Below are positions 1 through 9,536 of a stretch of 17,500 nt of DNA, piece by piece. The stretch is from positions 434,001 to 451,500 of the forward strand of contig NW_004754914.1 in assembly GCF_000188695.1 (NCBI RefSeq). Direction: 5' to 3'. Origin of the DNA: Salpingoeca rosetta (taxonomy: Eukaryota > Opisthokonta > Choanoflagellata > Craspedida > Salpingoecidae). The notes under the pieces are model-generated. The model was not told where the DNA came from. It searched no databases and was given only the letters and a program-made list of their open reading frames with translations. Every line of letters starts with the position of its first letter. Positions within the stretch are counted from its first letter, which is position 1. The translations under genes were made by a program, and so were the position numbers.

Positions 1-1
1 C

Positions 2-967
2 AGCGGGCAGGGCGGTGGCGAGCAGGTGCAGTCCCTCGACAGCATGCAGCAGATGAACAACCCGGGTAACCCCTGCGTACACAACGACACGCGCGTGCTC
101 ATGGCGGACGGTGCGTCCACCAAGCGCGTCATCGACCTTGAGCCCGGCGATTTGGTCCACACAGCCGGTGGTGAGGCTGCAGAGGTGGAGGTCATCCTGC
201 AAACGCGATGTGCGGACGGCATGATGGATGCCGTGTGCATGCCTGGCGGGCTACGTGTCACCCCGTACCACCCCGTGTGGGTGCCCGGCGACCGCGTGCA
301 TGAGCTCTGCCCGCGCGTGAAGCGCCTGCCACTGCAGGAGCGCCAGCTGGAGGAGGGTGCAGAGGGCGTCTGGGTGCACCCCGCGGAAACCGGACACAAG
401 GAGAGGCGCGTGCCGTGCGAGTACATTGTCTCCATTGCCCTGCGCAACGCGCACACGCTGAAGCTGCCCGCGCTGATCACGGACGGAGTTGCCTCCATCA
501 CGCTCGCGCACGGCATTGAGGAGGGCATTGTTGCTCACCCGTTCTTCGGCACCCGCGCCATCATCGACAGCCTGCCCGCAGACATGCGCATCCTGTCGCA
601 GACACAGCAGCACGGCAACAACAACACCAACAACGCTGGCGATGGCGATGGAGAAGGGGGTGTGCTCAGTGATTGCAGTGGCGATGATGAGGCGTCTGCG
701 ACGAGTGCTCACGCCGTTGAGACCGACACCAGCAGCGACTCCAACAGCAACAGCAACAGCAACAGAAACGACACGGCTCCTGGTGATGGTGGCAGCGATG
801 CTGGTGACGCTGGTGACGTGGATGATGCGGATGGTGTTGCTGGGAAGGATGGCGAGGTGCTGTCTGCGCATGCTGGCCGATACATCTGCGAGTCCGGGTG
901 CATCATCATCGATCCAAGCACTGGCACTGGCGGCAAGTTTGACGCCTCCAAGTTTATTTGCCTCTAG
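2..967 (+). CDS. Vint/Hint-domain protein, 3' part (5' end outside window)
   Basis: The frame is open from base 2 to the TAG at 965-967, so this is the C-terminal part of a longer protein whose start lies upstream. It begins with a Gly/Gln-rich linker. The Hint block A follows, with the presumed nucleophile Cys (codon 74-76) in NPCVHNDTRVLMADG, then KRVIDLEPGDLV. The block B-like T-x-x-H motif is VTPYHPVW (Thr codon 260-262, His codon 269-271). The distal part contains LPALITDGVASITLAHG and HPFFGTRAIIDSL, which I recognise as typical of the Vint subgroup (Pfam Vint/Vwaint). In that group the domain usually follows a VWA domain and is thought to self-process like hedgehog Hint and inteins. No homing endonuclease is inserted. 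After the fold comes a low-complexity Asp/Gly/Ser/Asn-rich acidic segment (about 600-860) and a short tail ending in KFICL. The expected VWA part would be upstream and cannot be seen. Family call is confident; the overall protein architecture is inference. Confidence 0.85.
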   Translation, partial: SGQGGGEQVQSLDSMQQMNNPGNPCVHNDTRVLMADGASTKRVIDLEPGDLVHTAGGEAAEVEVILQTRCADGMMDAVCMPGGLRVTPYHPVWVPGDRVHELCPRVKRLPLQERQLEEGAEGVWVHPAETGHKERRVPCEYIVSIALRNAHTLKLPALITDGVASITLAHGIEEGIVAHPFFGTRAIIDSLPADMRILSQTQQHGNNNTNNAGDGDGEGGVLSDCSGDDEASATSAHAVETDTSSDSNSNSNSNRNDTAPGDGGSDAGDAGDVDDADGVAGKDGEVLSAHAGRYICESGCIIIDPSTGTGGKFDASKFICL

Positions 968-987
968 CGCATGCATGCACGTGTATG

Positions 988-1566
988 TATGTGTGTGTGT
1001 GTGTGCGTGTGCGTGATTTTGTGTGTGTGCCTGCCTGTATGTGTGTGTGTGTGTGTGTGCGTGTGCGTGCGTGTGTGTGTGTGTGTGCCTGTGTGTGTGT
1101 GTGTTGGACGCGCTCTCTCTCCCCTTGCATGCGTGCAGTGTTACACCCCATCACTGGTGTGTTGATGAGTTTGTCTTCTTCTGTAGTCTTTCACCGCTCC
1201 ATCCCCTTTGCCCCCCCCCACCGCTTCCGCTTCTCTTTTGTTTTTCTCTCTCTCACTTGCTACAGTTCGTGTTACAGCACGTGTGCCGGCTGCTTCATCC
1301 TCTCTGAGCGGAATCGTTGTTTCGTCGTTACATGATGCATATGCGCGACATTGTGTCGTTCCCTTCGTGTGCTGCGCGTGCGCCCGCTTGTTACTGATGA
1401 TGCGGTGTGTTGTCGTGATGACACCACGCGTCCCTTACGACATACCTCTTTTTGTGTGTTTATCGTCTTCCCTCATTGTTACATTTGGAATACACGTTTT
1501 GCGCTGCTTCAGTGCCCCCAAGTGAGTACACACACAGGACACAGAACACAGGACAAAGGACACACA
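988..1566. repeat. Tandem duplication, copy 1 (period about 664 bp)
   Basis: This unit starts in a (TG)n tract just after the Vint stop codon. It runs through a pyrimidine-rich non-coding stretch and ends in a (CA)n tract. From about 1040 to 1526 it matches copy 2 at a constant offset of 664 bp, with only about four substitutions that I could count. It carries no convincing coding sequence; its ORFs are mostly Cys/Val or Thr/His strings from the TG/CA tracts. It probably includes the 3' UTR and downstream region of the Vint gene. Confidence 0.85.
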
Positions 1567-1680
1567 CGCACACACACACACACACGCGCGCGCACACACG
1601 CGCGCACACACGCGCACACACGCGCACACACGCACAAGCAGACCTGTTACTCTGTTCGTGTGTGTGTGTGTGCGTGTGCG
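1558..1680. repeat. CA/CG-rich tract abutting TG tract
   Basis: Alternating purine-pyrimidine sequence: (CA)n with CG interruptions at about 1560-1635, then (TG)n from about 1658. It sits between the two duplicated units. Complementary CA and TG arms lie about 20 bp apart, so the strand can fold back on itself. Confidence 0.75.
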
Positions 1681-2214
1681 TGATTGTGTGTGTGCTGCCT
1701 GTATGTGTGTGTGTGTGTGTGTGCGTGTGCGTGCGTGTGTGTGTGTGTGTGCCTGTGTGTGTGTGTGTTGGACGCGCTCTCTCTCCCCTTGCATGCGTGC
1801 AGTGTTACACCCCATCACTGGTGTGTTGATGAGTTTGTCTTCTTCTGTAGTCTTTCACCGCTCCATCCCCTTTGCCCCCCCCCACCGCTTCCGCTTCTCT
1901 TTTGTTTTTCTCTCTCTCACTTGCTACAGTTCGTGTTACAGCACGTGTGCCGGCTGCTTCATCCTCTCTGAGCGGAATCGTTGTTTCGTCGTTACATGAT
2001 GCATATGCGCGACATTGTGTCGTTCCCTTCGTGTGCTGCGCGTGCACCCGCTTGTTACTGATGATGCGGTGTGTTGTCGTGATGACACCACGCGTCCCCT
2101 ACTACATACCTCTTTTTGTGTGTTTATCGTCTTCCCTCATTGTTGCATTTGGAATACACGTTTTGCGCTGCTTCAGTGCCCCCAAGTGAGTACACACACA
2201 GAACACAGGACAGA

Positions 2215-2229
<15 letters not shown>
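1655..2229. repeat. Tandem duplication, copy 2
   Basis: Near-identical direct copy of the segment above. Differences seen include G to A near 2046, two changes near 2100-2104, an A to G change near 2145, a 3-bp indel in the TG tract and a short deletion in the terminal CA-rich part. The join between copies is a (CA)/(CG)-rich stretch (about 1560-1640) running into (TG)n, consistent with recombination or slippage between microsatellite tracts. An assembly duplication cannot be excluded. Confidence 0.85.
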
Positions 2230-2257
<28 letters not shown>

Positions 2258-2274
2258 CACACACACACACACGC
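2218..2274. repeat. (CA)n microsatellite
   Basis: Nearly pure CA dinucleotide tract with one TG interruption, forming the right edge of duplicated copy 2. Confidence 0.9.
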
Positions 2275-2289
2275 ACAACACAACACAAA

Positions 2290-3273
2290 GAAAAGGGTGC
2301 AATATTGTTGGGCAAGTGTGCGGTGCTGTCGTTCGTGAACATGGTCACACATGCAAGTTTAATGGAGGGTTCAGGAACGCCAATGGCATAGTTATTGCTC
2401 TGAACCCGCGTGCAACTTGGGGCACAAGCACCCAGCCAACCACACGCAACATGTTGATGACGCGGTTTGATTTGAAGTGACACCCTGCTGCATTATGGCC
2501 AGCACAGCACCAACGCGCACATGCTGCTGATTTTCGCGTCTCGCTTGGGGTGTACAGAAATGTGTACTAGAAAGCAGGCCGAAGGCCGAAGGCAAAGGTC
2601 GCTTAAAAGCCTCATTGGCAGTCCTGCTCGCGTCAATGGACAACATACAATATGGACAGGAATGCTAGTCGAATACTCGCAAGAAAATGAAGTGCGGTTG
2701 ATTACCGTGTCAGGGCACAAAGAGATCGGATGCAGTGCGATGTGCACGATGGCATGCTACTGGTCGCAATAGCCACAAAACATGAGAACGTCCAAAAGCG
2801 CAGGTTTGGTGTGCAATCACCCAAGCCCGAGGCCCAAGAGTAACACAAGCGAAAGAGGGGGAGGAAATCTGGAAAGGAAGCTGCGGCAGAACCGCCTGCG
2901 ATTCTGTGCGTCTCTCCCTCGGCATGACTGGGGGCAAGGAGTCTTGCATATCTGCCACCAAGTCCAGCAGCACTATTGGGCAGCAGAGGGGAGAACGAAG
3001 GGCGATGGGGTGGAAGAAAGCAGGCCAGAGGCTGGAGAAGGCAACAGCAGCTCCCAGTCCGTACGGGGCTTCAATGTGCACGACCCACGACGTGTGTTGC
3101 AGCGCGTGTACATGAAAGCATCGTCACGTCGGGCTGATTGCTGGATGTGCGCTAACAGCCTGGCCTTGCCATATCGGGCGAAACAGCGGCATCGCAGCCA
3201 TGGGCCAAAATGCCAAATACAGCCTGTGCATTCCCTCGGTGCATCTCTAGCATCTCTGTCGCCGTTCGGTGCC
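2290..3273. other. Non-coding interval between convergent genes
   Basis: No ORF here has family-like sequence or a plausible exon. The + strand is purine-rich, especially about 2560-3060, which means pyrimidine-rich on the - strand. That is the same composition seen downstream of the other - strand genes in this window. I read it as 3' UTR/flank of the - strand ORF ending at 3274. A short GGCCGAA doublet lies near 2578-2592. Confidence 0.5.
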
Positions 3274-3468
3274 TCAGTAGCCCTTGCTCTTCTTGCTGCT
3301 TGACTTCTTGGAGACGCGGTCGATGTACTTGCTGGCCTTTGCCTCGCCCTTGCGCACTGCGATGTCAAACATGCGGTTGAGCTGCTTCGAAGTGTACGTT
3401 TCTGGGCGGGTGTCCTCACGGCAGCATGGGGAGCTACGCGGAAGCTGGAAACTCGGTGGTCGTGGCAT
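3274..3468 (-). CDS. Small basic protein or terminal exon, unidentified
   Basis: An ATG at 3468-3466 opens a 64-codon frame ending with TGA at 3274. The frame stays open upstream to about 3600 but that part looks non-coding. The C-terminal half (from the ETYTSKQLNRM motif to the end) looks like real protein: amphipathic, with GC-rich third positions and a Lys/Ser-rich tail ending KKSKGY. Candidate acceptor AGs fall inside the frame, for example just before the ETYTS segment. It may therefore be the last exon of a longer gene rather than a complete 64-aa protein. A T/C-rich sense strand downstream supports a transcript 3' end. I do not recognise the family. Confidence 0.45.
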   Translation of the reverse strand: MPRPPSFQLPRSSPCCREDTRPETYTSKQLNRMFDIAVRKGEAKASKYIDRVSKKSSSKKSKGY

Positions 3469-4729
3469 GGCGTGGCTGGGTCGTGTGGTAGGCCCTTTGG
3501 TAGTTCGTGAATGTGCAAGTTCGCTGTTCAGCGGGCGATGGCTGGCCTGCAATGCACACAGAAAGAAGACCGAGCGATGCCATGGATGCGTAAGTGACAA
3601 GCGTGAACCGAAAGCGGGGGTTGGTCGTCGTTTGACCTACACACTCTGAGCGCTAAAGTGGGATGGTCTGTCGCGTGCAACCCCGAAAGTTGCAAACACC
3701 ACTGTCTTACCTTCGTGCAAGGATTGTCGTATCTTGCCGCCGTGGAGGGGGGGGGGGGGTCGCTCTGGGTTGGTGTTGCGGTTGGCTGTCCAGGAATAGC
3801 GCACAGGAAAAATGACAGTTGTTGTGTCTGCTCGCTGTCATTCTCCAAGGCAAACCAGCAGCAATTACAAACAAAGCACACCCAGTGCACCTTCTTTGTA
3901 TGTGAGCTTGAGTGATGCAAATTAGGCACCACCAAAACCACCACCACCACCACCACCACCACCCACGTCTGCAGGCTTTTGTGCGCGCTCACGTTCACGT
4001 CGGCCTCCATTGGGGACAGCCACCGGATTGCAGGTCAACCTTTTCCCTTTGTGCTACCGCGCCCACCACTTTGACACCACTTCCAGCGTTTAATCTTCAG
4101 GTGCACAGCTCTTACTTGGCTCGGCTAGGTCCAAGGTGACTCCATTTCTCACGCAAGATTGTGTTGAGGGTGGCGTTCCGACCCGGAGCATGGGAATCCC
4201 TGTGACGAAAGTGGAGTCGAGTGTTCGCGAACAACACCACAGCAGCGGCGGATCGGCATCAGGGGAGGGCAGATTCGACCGGAACACGCGCAGGTTGATT
4301 AGCGAGGCCGCGAATGCTCATGATGCACCACAGCGCTCGCACCTCCTCGGAACAATGGGTGTTTGTTCTCGCAACAAAGACACCGCTCACGCGAGCAGCG
4401 CAACAACAGCGCAACAACAGCGCAACGGAAGCGCAACCGAAGAGCGTGACAAAGAGGGGTTGTAAATTCGTTCTCTCTTGTTGAGGCAAGCAATAGAACG
4501 CACACCATTGGCTCGTCGAGATGACGTCATGAACGTAATGGGGGCGCGCTGATTGACAATCTGAACTTCAAGGATGGCGGCCATATGCGACACCATGAAA
4601 TAACCACAACCACATGCGCTCGGTTGCTGCTCTTCTTTTCATCGCTTGCTTGCTTGTGCACCAACAACACAACACAACCACCCACCTGCTCAGCTCCTCC
4701 TCGTCTTTCGTGTAAGTCAACGAACGCGT
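3469..4729. other. Interval with no supported gene
   Basis: Between divergent units (the small - strand ORF and IDH). It holds a 12-13 bp G run near 3747-3759, an (ACC)n tract near 3932-3963 and a repeated GCGCAACAACA motif near 4395-4425. Several ORFs of 65-160 codons are present, but none resembles a protein family or shows exon-like boundaries I can defend. A possible tiny - strand exon near 4157-4210 (AG acceptor, GTGAGA donor) was considered but not supported. Confidence 0.4.
4521..4530. promoter_or_regulatory. Palindromic CRE-type site
   Basis: A perfect 10-bp palindrome ATGACGTCAT, the full cAMP-response-element/ATF-type core bound by bZIP dimers. It lies about 760 bp upstream of the IDH start codon. 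A single site in 17.5 kb could occur by chance, so function is inference. Confidence 0.35.
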
Positions 4730-4739
4730 GCGTACGTGC

Positions 4740-4782
<43 letters not shown>

Positions 4783-4793
4783 TGTGTGTGTGT
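4730..4793. repeat. (TG)n microsatellite
   Basis: TG dinucleotide tract with few interruptions in the IDH upstream region. It is followed at about 4815-4870 by a CAAACA-rich stretch. Confidence 0.9.
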
Positions 4794-5291
4794 ACCAGGC
4801 TCCAGTGGACACCCAAATACAAACACAAACACGCAAAGGCAATACAAACACAAACACAAACACACAAAGACAGCTGTCTTTGTCCCCTTTGTTGTTGTTG
4901 TGTTGGTTGTGTTTGTTGTGCTTGTTGTTGTTCGACTTTAAGTTGATGACGATGGTGATGACGATGGCTGTGCGTACGGTGTTGTTTTGTGTGCCACTAT
5001 CCCACCGTTGCTGCCGTGTGCCTCTGTATGGTGTGTGTTGTGTGTGTTTTGCTTTGCTTGCGTAGCTCCTGCTGGACCTTGTGCATGATCTGAGCACGTG
5101 GTGACGTGGCTGTATCATGAACCTTGGATGGGCTATTCCAAATCAATGCAAAAGTCTGCTACCCTGCTATCCTAAGCACTTGTCTCGCATCTCACTCTAT
5201 TGAACTGATACGCTGGTTCTCATTGACCACATGCATCCTTCGTCTCCTCCGCTTGTGGATACTCGGTTTCCTTCAACGCGTCAGCATCAAG

Positions 5292-6032
5292 ATGGCTGCC
5301 CGTATTGTTCGTCGCTTCGCCAGCACAGCGCGTACGTTACCTCCGTTTGTGCGCACGTGTGTGGGGCTACGTTGATGTGGATGTGTGGATGTGTTTGGGT
5401 CGTTCGTCGGGTTTGTCGGCTCATCGCAAACACGCGCTCGGTGCTTCTGGTTCAGTGCTTCACTCACCCCAATCACACACACATACAATATCACACAACG
5501 ACAGCCAAGACGCCATTGTTTGGTTTGACCAAGTATGGCGGCCGCCGCACTGTGACACTCATCCCTGGTGATGGCATTGGTCCCGAGATCACCACCGCCG
5601 TCCGCGAGCTCTTCGAGTGCGTGCGTGCGTACTTATGTGTGTGTGTGTTGTGTGTATGTGTATTGTGTGTGTGTGTGTGTGTGTGCGTGCGTGTGCCCTT
5701 GTATCCTTCCGTACTTGTGCTGTGTGTGTGTGTGTGTGCCATTTTTGTTTCTTGCTCCCTTACGCATCCCGGCCTCGCTTTCCCTTGCTCTTGTCGCACT
5801 TCAGGTGGATGAAGGTCCCCGTTGACTTTGAGGTCATCGACTTCCAGTAAGCCACCGCCCCTGCTGTTTTTTTGTTGTGATTAATGTTCGAACATGGCCT
5901 TGCTGAACCCCAGCGCGTACGTGTTCCACCACAGTTTCAATGAAACCCGCACGCACACGCATGTACCATTCGACCGACCAACACCGTTGACTCACACTCA
6001 CTCCCCCTCTGTCTCTTCCCCCCTCTCTCTTT

Positions 6033-6076
<44 letters not shown>

Positions 6077-6077
6077 G

Positions 6078-6162
<85 letters not shown>

Positions 6163-7290
6163 ACCCTCCCTCCCTCTGTGCCCCCCCTCTCTCCCTCCCC
6201 CCTCCCTCTCCCTCTGTAATTGCCCTCTGTCATTTTCGACAGCGGTGCTGACCCGGATGCGGAGAAGCGCATGGACGACGCCATCACGTCTCTTCGCAGG
6301 AACGGCGTTGGCCTCAAGGGTGAGCAGCCTCGCTTCGCGTGGAAGTGCACACACCACAACCTCCCGTCATTCACAACCGCCCCCCCCCCACACACACACG
6401 CACACACACACACATGCACATATACACACACCACAAACGCGCGCACACACACATGTGCACACGTTGTATATGCTTACCCGTTGCTCATGTGCTGATTTTT
6501 GCTGGTGGCGCGTGTTCAGGTATCCTGTCGACGCCCCAGGGCCGCGCCACCCGCACCTCCCTCAACATCAAGCTCCGGTCGGTGCACACACCTCGTTGCT
6601 TGCCTGCTACTGCTTGCAAGGTTGATCTCATCCTTCCGATGCACACATATACGCACACTTTGAAACACACACGCGCGCGCGCATGTGCTCACACTTACAC
6701 ACACCCACACACACGCATGTACTCACACTTACACACACACACACACACATATCCTGTGCAACTTCTGCGATGTGCGCGGTGTCGTGCAGCACGGAGCTGG
6801 ATCTGTTTGCCAACGTCATCTTCTGCAAGACGCCCGCAGGTCAGCCCGTCCCGTCTGCACTGTTGTCTTGGTCATGCATGGCTTGCTGTCGTTGCCTGCG
6901 CGCCCCTGCATTGTTGAACGCTGACAACAATCTTTGCACCAACATCACATGCCCATTACGCACCACATGTCCCCACAACACACGCAGTATACACGCAAAC
7001 CGCACTCGCTTATTCTCACTTACACACGCGTACGCACATGTGTGCATGGCAGGCCTGCCGACGCGCCACGACGATGTGGACATTGTTGTCGTGCGCCAGA
7101 ACACGGAGGCGGAGTACTCGGGCCTTGAGCACGAGGTCGGTCGCCGTTCAATGTGGCGGCAACTGCCGTTGTTGTTGTTATTGTAGTTTGCTGTTTGGGA
7201 AAGGGGGGGGGGGCAGATGCACAGATCCAGCATACACATGCACGCGCACATGAGCGCACATTACACTTCGCATGAGCCACCACCACCACC

Positions 7291-7330
<40 letters not shown>

Positions 7331-7335
7331 CCACC

Positions 7336-7399
<64 letters not shown>

Positions 7400-8963
7400 C
7401 CATCGTCGTCGTTGTTGTTGCCAGATCTCGCCCGGTGTGATTGAGAGCCTGAAGGTGATTTCCCGCGAGGAGTCGATGCGCATTGCCAAGTACGCCTTTG
7501 ACTACGCCGCAAAGGTCAGCACGGCGCTATAATCAGACTGGTGCTGTTCATCGTGGGTTTGTGTTGTTTGTGCTTCTGCTATTGATTGTGTGGTGGCCCG
7601 TGCAATTGCCGCTGCCCACGCCATGGCGTGATGACCCCCCCCCCCCCCAAACCACTTCCTCCTCCTGCCCCTCCTCCTCCTCCTCATCATCATCACCATC
7701 ACCACCACCACCACCACCATCCTCACGGTGTGCTTGTGAGCAGACTGGCCGCTCGAAGGTGACGGCGGTGCACAAGGCCAACATCATGAAGCAGGGCGAC
7801 GGCCTCTTCCTCCAGTGCTGCAAGGAGGTGTGCGCATGGCTTGTAACTTGCGTTGTTTCCCTGTACATACATGCGCACGCATCTGCTCGTGTGTATGCGT
7901 GCGCATGTTCGCATTTTGGTGGTGTGTTTTTTGGGTGTGATATAATCAGGCCTTGTACATGGGTGTGTGCGCGTGTATTCGTTTGTGGGACAATATCTCG
8001 CCGTCGTTGGGATACATGCTCTCATCCCCACTCATCTTCTGATGCACATGTGCTTGTACTCGTGTGCTTGTGTTACAGGTTGCCTCTCTCTACCCCAACA
8101 TTGTCTTTGAAGCCATGATTGTCGACAACACCAGCATGCAGCTGGTGAGTGCGCGTGCGTGTGCGGGTATTGGCGGTTGCTTGTTTCTGCACTATCAAGT
8201 GCGTGGGTGCATGTGTACGTGTGCGTGGGTGCATATGTGTGTGTACGTGTACGTGTGCGTGCGTGTGTTTGTGTAACACGGGCACGTGATTACCTGTGTA
8301 TTTTGCTGTTCGTGTGCTCATCGCTCTTCATTTACATGTGTGCGTGTGTGTTTGTGTATGTGTACAGGTGTCTCGTCCTCAGCAGTTTGATGTCGTGGTC
8401 ACGCCAAACCTCTACGGCAACATCGGTGAGTCCAATCACATACACACGGCGCCACATGCACACGGCGCTGTATGCGCACATGTGTACTGCTGTTTCACGT
8501 GCACTCGTGACACCATGTAAAATCCTCATCGTCTTGTCCTCTCCAACTTCACTCTCCCTCATTCGCTTACACACACACCATACACACAAACAAACACACA
8601 CACACAAACAAACAAACACACACACACACACATATACACACCCCACTTGTGTGCGCGTGTGGCTAGTGGGCAACATTGGCGCGGGTCTCGTTGGCGGCGC
8701 GGGTCTCGTCCCCGGATACAACATCGGAAACGACATTGCCGTCTTCGAGCCGGTGCGGCCGTGCTGTCATGTGCTGTGCTGTGTCGTGTGATGTGATGTG
8801 GTGTGGTGTGGCGTCGTCTTGCGTGCTGTGCTGTCGTGCATTGCCTGTCTTCTATTCACTGCTGTGTTGTGTTGTGCGTTGGCACTTGGTTGCTGAGCTG
8901 TGCACGGCTTGTTGTGGCATCCTTCTCCAATCCCACGTTGGACCGTGAATCTCCGACTGAGAT

Positions 8964-9030
<67 letters not shown>

Positions 9031-9239
9031 GCACGCACACCACCACCACCACTGACCACTGACCACTGACCACTGACCACTGACCACTGACCACTGACCA
9101 CTGACCACTGCTGCTTTTGGGGTGCGAGTAGGGTGCACGCCAGATCCAGCAGAGCCTGACCGGCAAGGGCGTCGCCAACCCCGTCTGCATGATCTCGTCC
9201 GGTGCCATGATGCTGCGCCACCTCGGGTACGCACTTCTT

Positions 9240-9289
<50 letters not shown>

Positions 9290-9536
9290 ATTCTCTCTCT
9301 GTCTATCATTGCCGCAACACGCTGTCCCATTGCTCCGCTCACTGCTCATCACCGCCACCACCACCATCAGCATGGACACGTTTGCGTCTCCGATTGAGAA
9401 GGCGGTGCGCAGCGTGCTGACGCGCGGGGATGTGCGCACACCCGATATGGGCGGCGATCACACCACTGCCGACATGTCTCGCGCCATCATCGACGAGGTT
9501 GATGCCATCCTCACGGGCGCCGAGGCCTCCGCTTAA
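5292..9536 (+). CDS. Mitochondrial NAD-isocitrate dehydrogenase, regulatory (beta/gamma-type) subunit
   Basis: Fourteen exons: 5292-5331, 5505-5616, 5805-5846, 6243-6319, 6520-6577, 6790-6839, 7053-7135, 7425-7514, 7744-7827, 8079-8144, 8368-8425, 8667-8752, 9132-9226, 9371-9536. They join in frame to 1107 nt (368 aa plus TAA), close to the usual length. The start is the first in-frame ATG, with A at -3 and G at +4. Residues 1-13 form an Arg-rich, acid-free matrix presequence. Motifs: IPGDGIGPE (33-41), TSLNIKLR before [20 protein letters not shown] (141-154), [14 protein letters not shown], and the IDH/IMDH signature NLYGNIVGN (248-256). Catalytic alpha subunits carry metal-binding Asp where this protein has Asn252 and Asn256, and GDGLFL is also regulatory-type, so I call it an IDH3B/G (yeast Idh1)-like allosteric subunit. 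It would pair with a catalytic subunit for the TCA step isocitrate to 2-oxoglutarate. The beta versus gamma assignment is open. Confidence 0.95.
5633..5739. repeat. TG-rich microsatellites, IDH intron 2
   Basis: Interrupted (TG)n tracts beginning just after the donor at 5617. The donor itself (GTGCGT) merges into the tract. Confidence 0.8.
6035..6161. repeat. Long (TG)n microsatellite, IDH intron 3
   Basis: About 127 bp of TG dinucleotides with a few CG interruptions, the longest TG tract in the window. It is flanked on both sides by C/T-rich sequence, and the acceptor at 6241-6242 lies about 80 bp downstream. Confidence 0.95.
6389..6460. repeat. (CA)n-rich tract, IDH intron 4
   Basis: Interrupted CA dinucleotides following a C run. 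It has the opposite dinucleotide orientation to the TG tract in intron 3. Confidence 0.8.
6648..6750. repeat. (CA)n-rich tract, IDH intron 5
   Basis: Interrupted CA/CG dinucleotides, including a repeated TGTACTCACACTTACACACAC-type segment (about 20 bp) near 6685-6745. Confidence 0.75.
7277..7420. repeat. (CAC)n/(CAT)n trinucleotide tract, IDH intron 7
   Basis: CAC, then a long CAT run, CAC, CAT again, then GTC/GTT, ending directly at the acceptor CCAG at 7421-7424. The open poly-His reading across it is a shadow: the IDH frame uses exon 8 only from 7425. Confidence 0.9.
7634..7722. repeat. Poly-C and CCT/CAT/CAC trinucleotides, IDH intron 8
   Basis: A C run (about 7637-7648) followed by CTC-, CAT- and CAC-type triplets. 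It makes a long pyrimidine-rich stretch before the acceptor at 7742-7743. Confidence 0.7.
8965..9040. repeat. (CA)n microsatellite, IDH intron 12
   Basis: About 60 bp of pure CA followed by GCAC repeats, directly upstream of the 7-bp array. Confidence 0.95.
9054..9109. repeat. Eight-copy 7-bp tandem array (GACCACT), IDH intron 12
   Basis: Eight perfect head-to-tail GACCACT units (56 bp). Each junction spells CTGAC, which fits the CTRAY branch-point consensus. The last CTGAC has its A at 9104, 27 nt before the G of the acceptor TAG (9131), a typical branch-to-acceptor distance. Whether any copy is used as a branch point is inference. Confidence 0.9.
9244..9287. repeat. (CA)n microsatellite, IDH intron 13
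   Basis: Pure CA tract beginning 17 nt after the donor at 9227, in the shortest IDH intron (144 nt). Confidence 0.95.

Noticed and set aside
251..976. - strand 241-codon ORF opposite the Vint gene
   Set aside because: Shadow of GC-rich coding sequence on the + strand; no family-like content.
988..2229. The 664-bp unit as a transposable element
   Set aside because: The copies are directly adjacent, with no terminal inverted repeats, target-site duplication, poly(A) tail or transposase/RT-like ORF.
954..2302. Many Cys/Val and Thr/His ORFs over TG/CA tracts
   Set aside because: They are translations of dinucleotide microsatellites and are duplicated with the 664-bp unit.
4136..4465. + strand 109-codon ORF
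   Set aside because: No recognisable protein features and it contains a repeated GCGCAACAACA motif; nothing supports transcription.
7272..7532. + strand poly-His ORF running into IDH coding sequence
   Set aside because: The His run is the intron 7 CAT/CAC microsatellite. The IDH frame enters only at the acceptor 7421-7424.
9054..9109. The 7-bp array as a CRISPR-like or telomere-like repeat
   Set aside because: Units are contiguous without spacers and lie inside a eukaryotic intron; the unit is not a telomeric motif.
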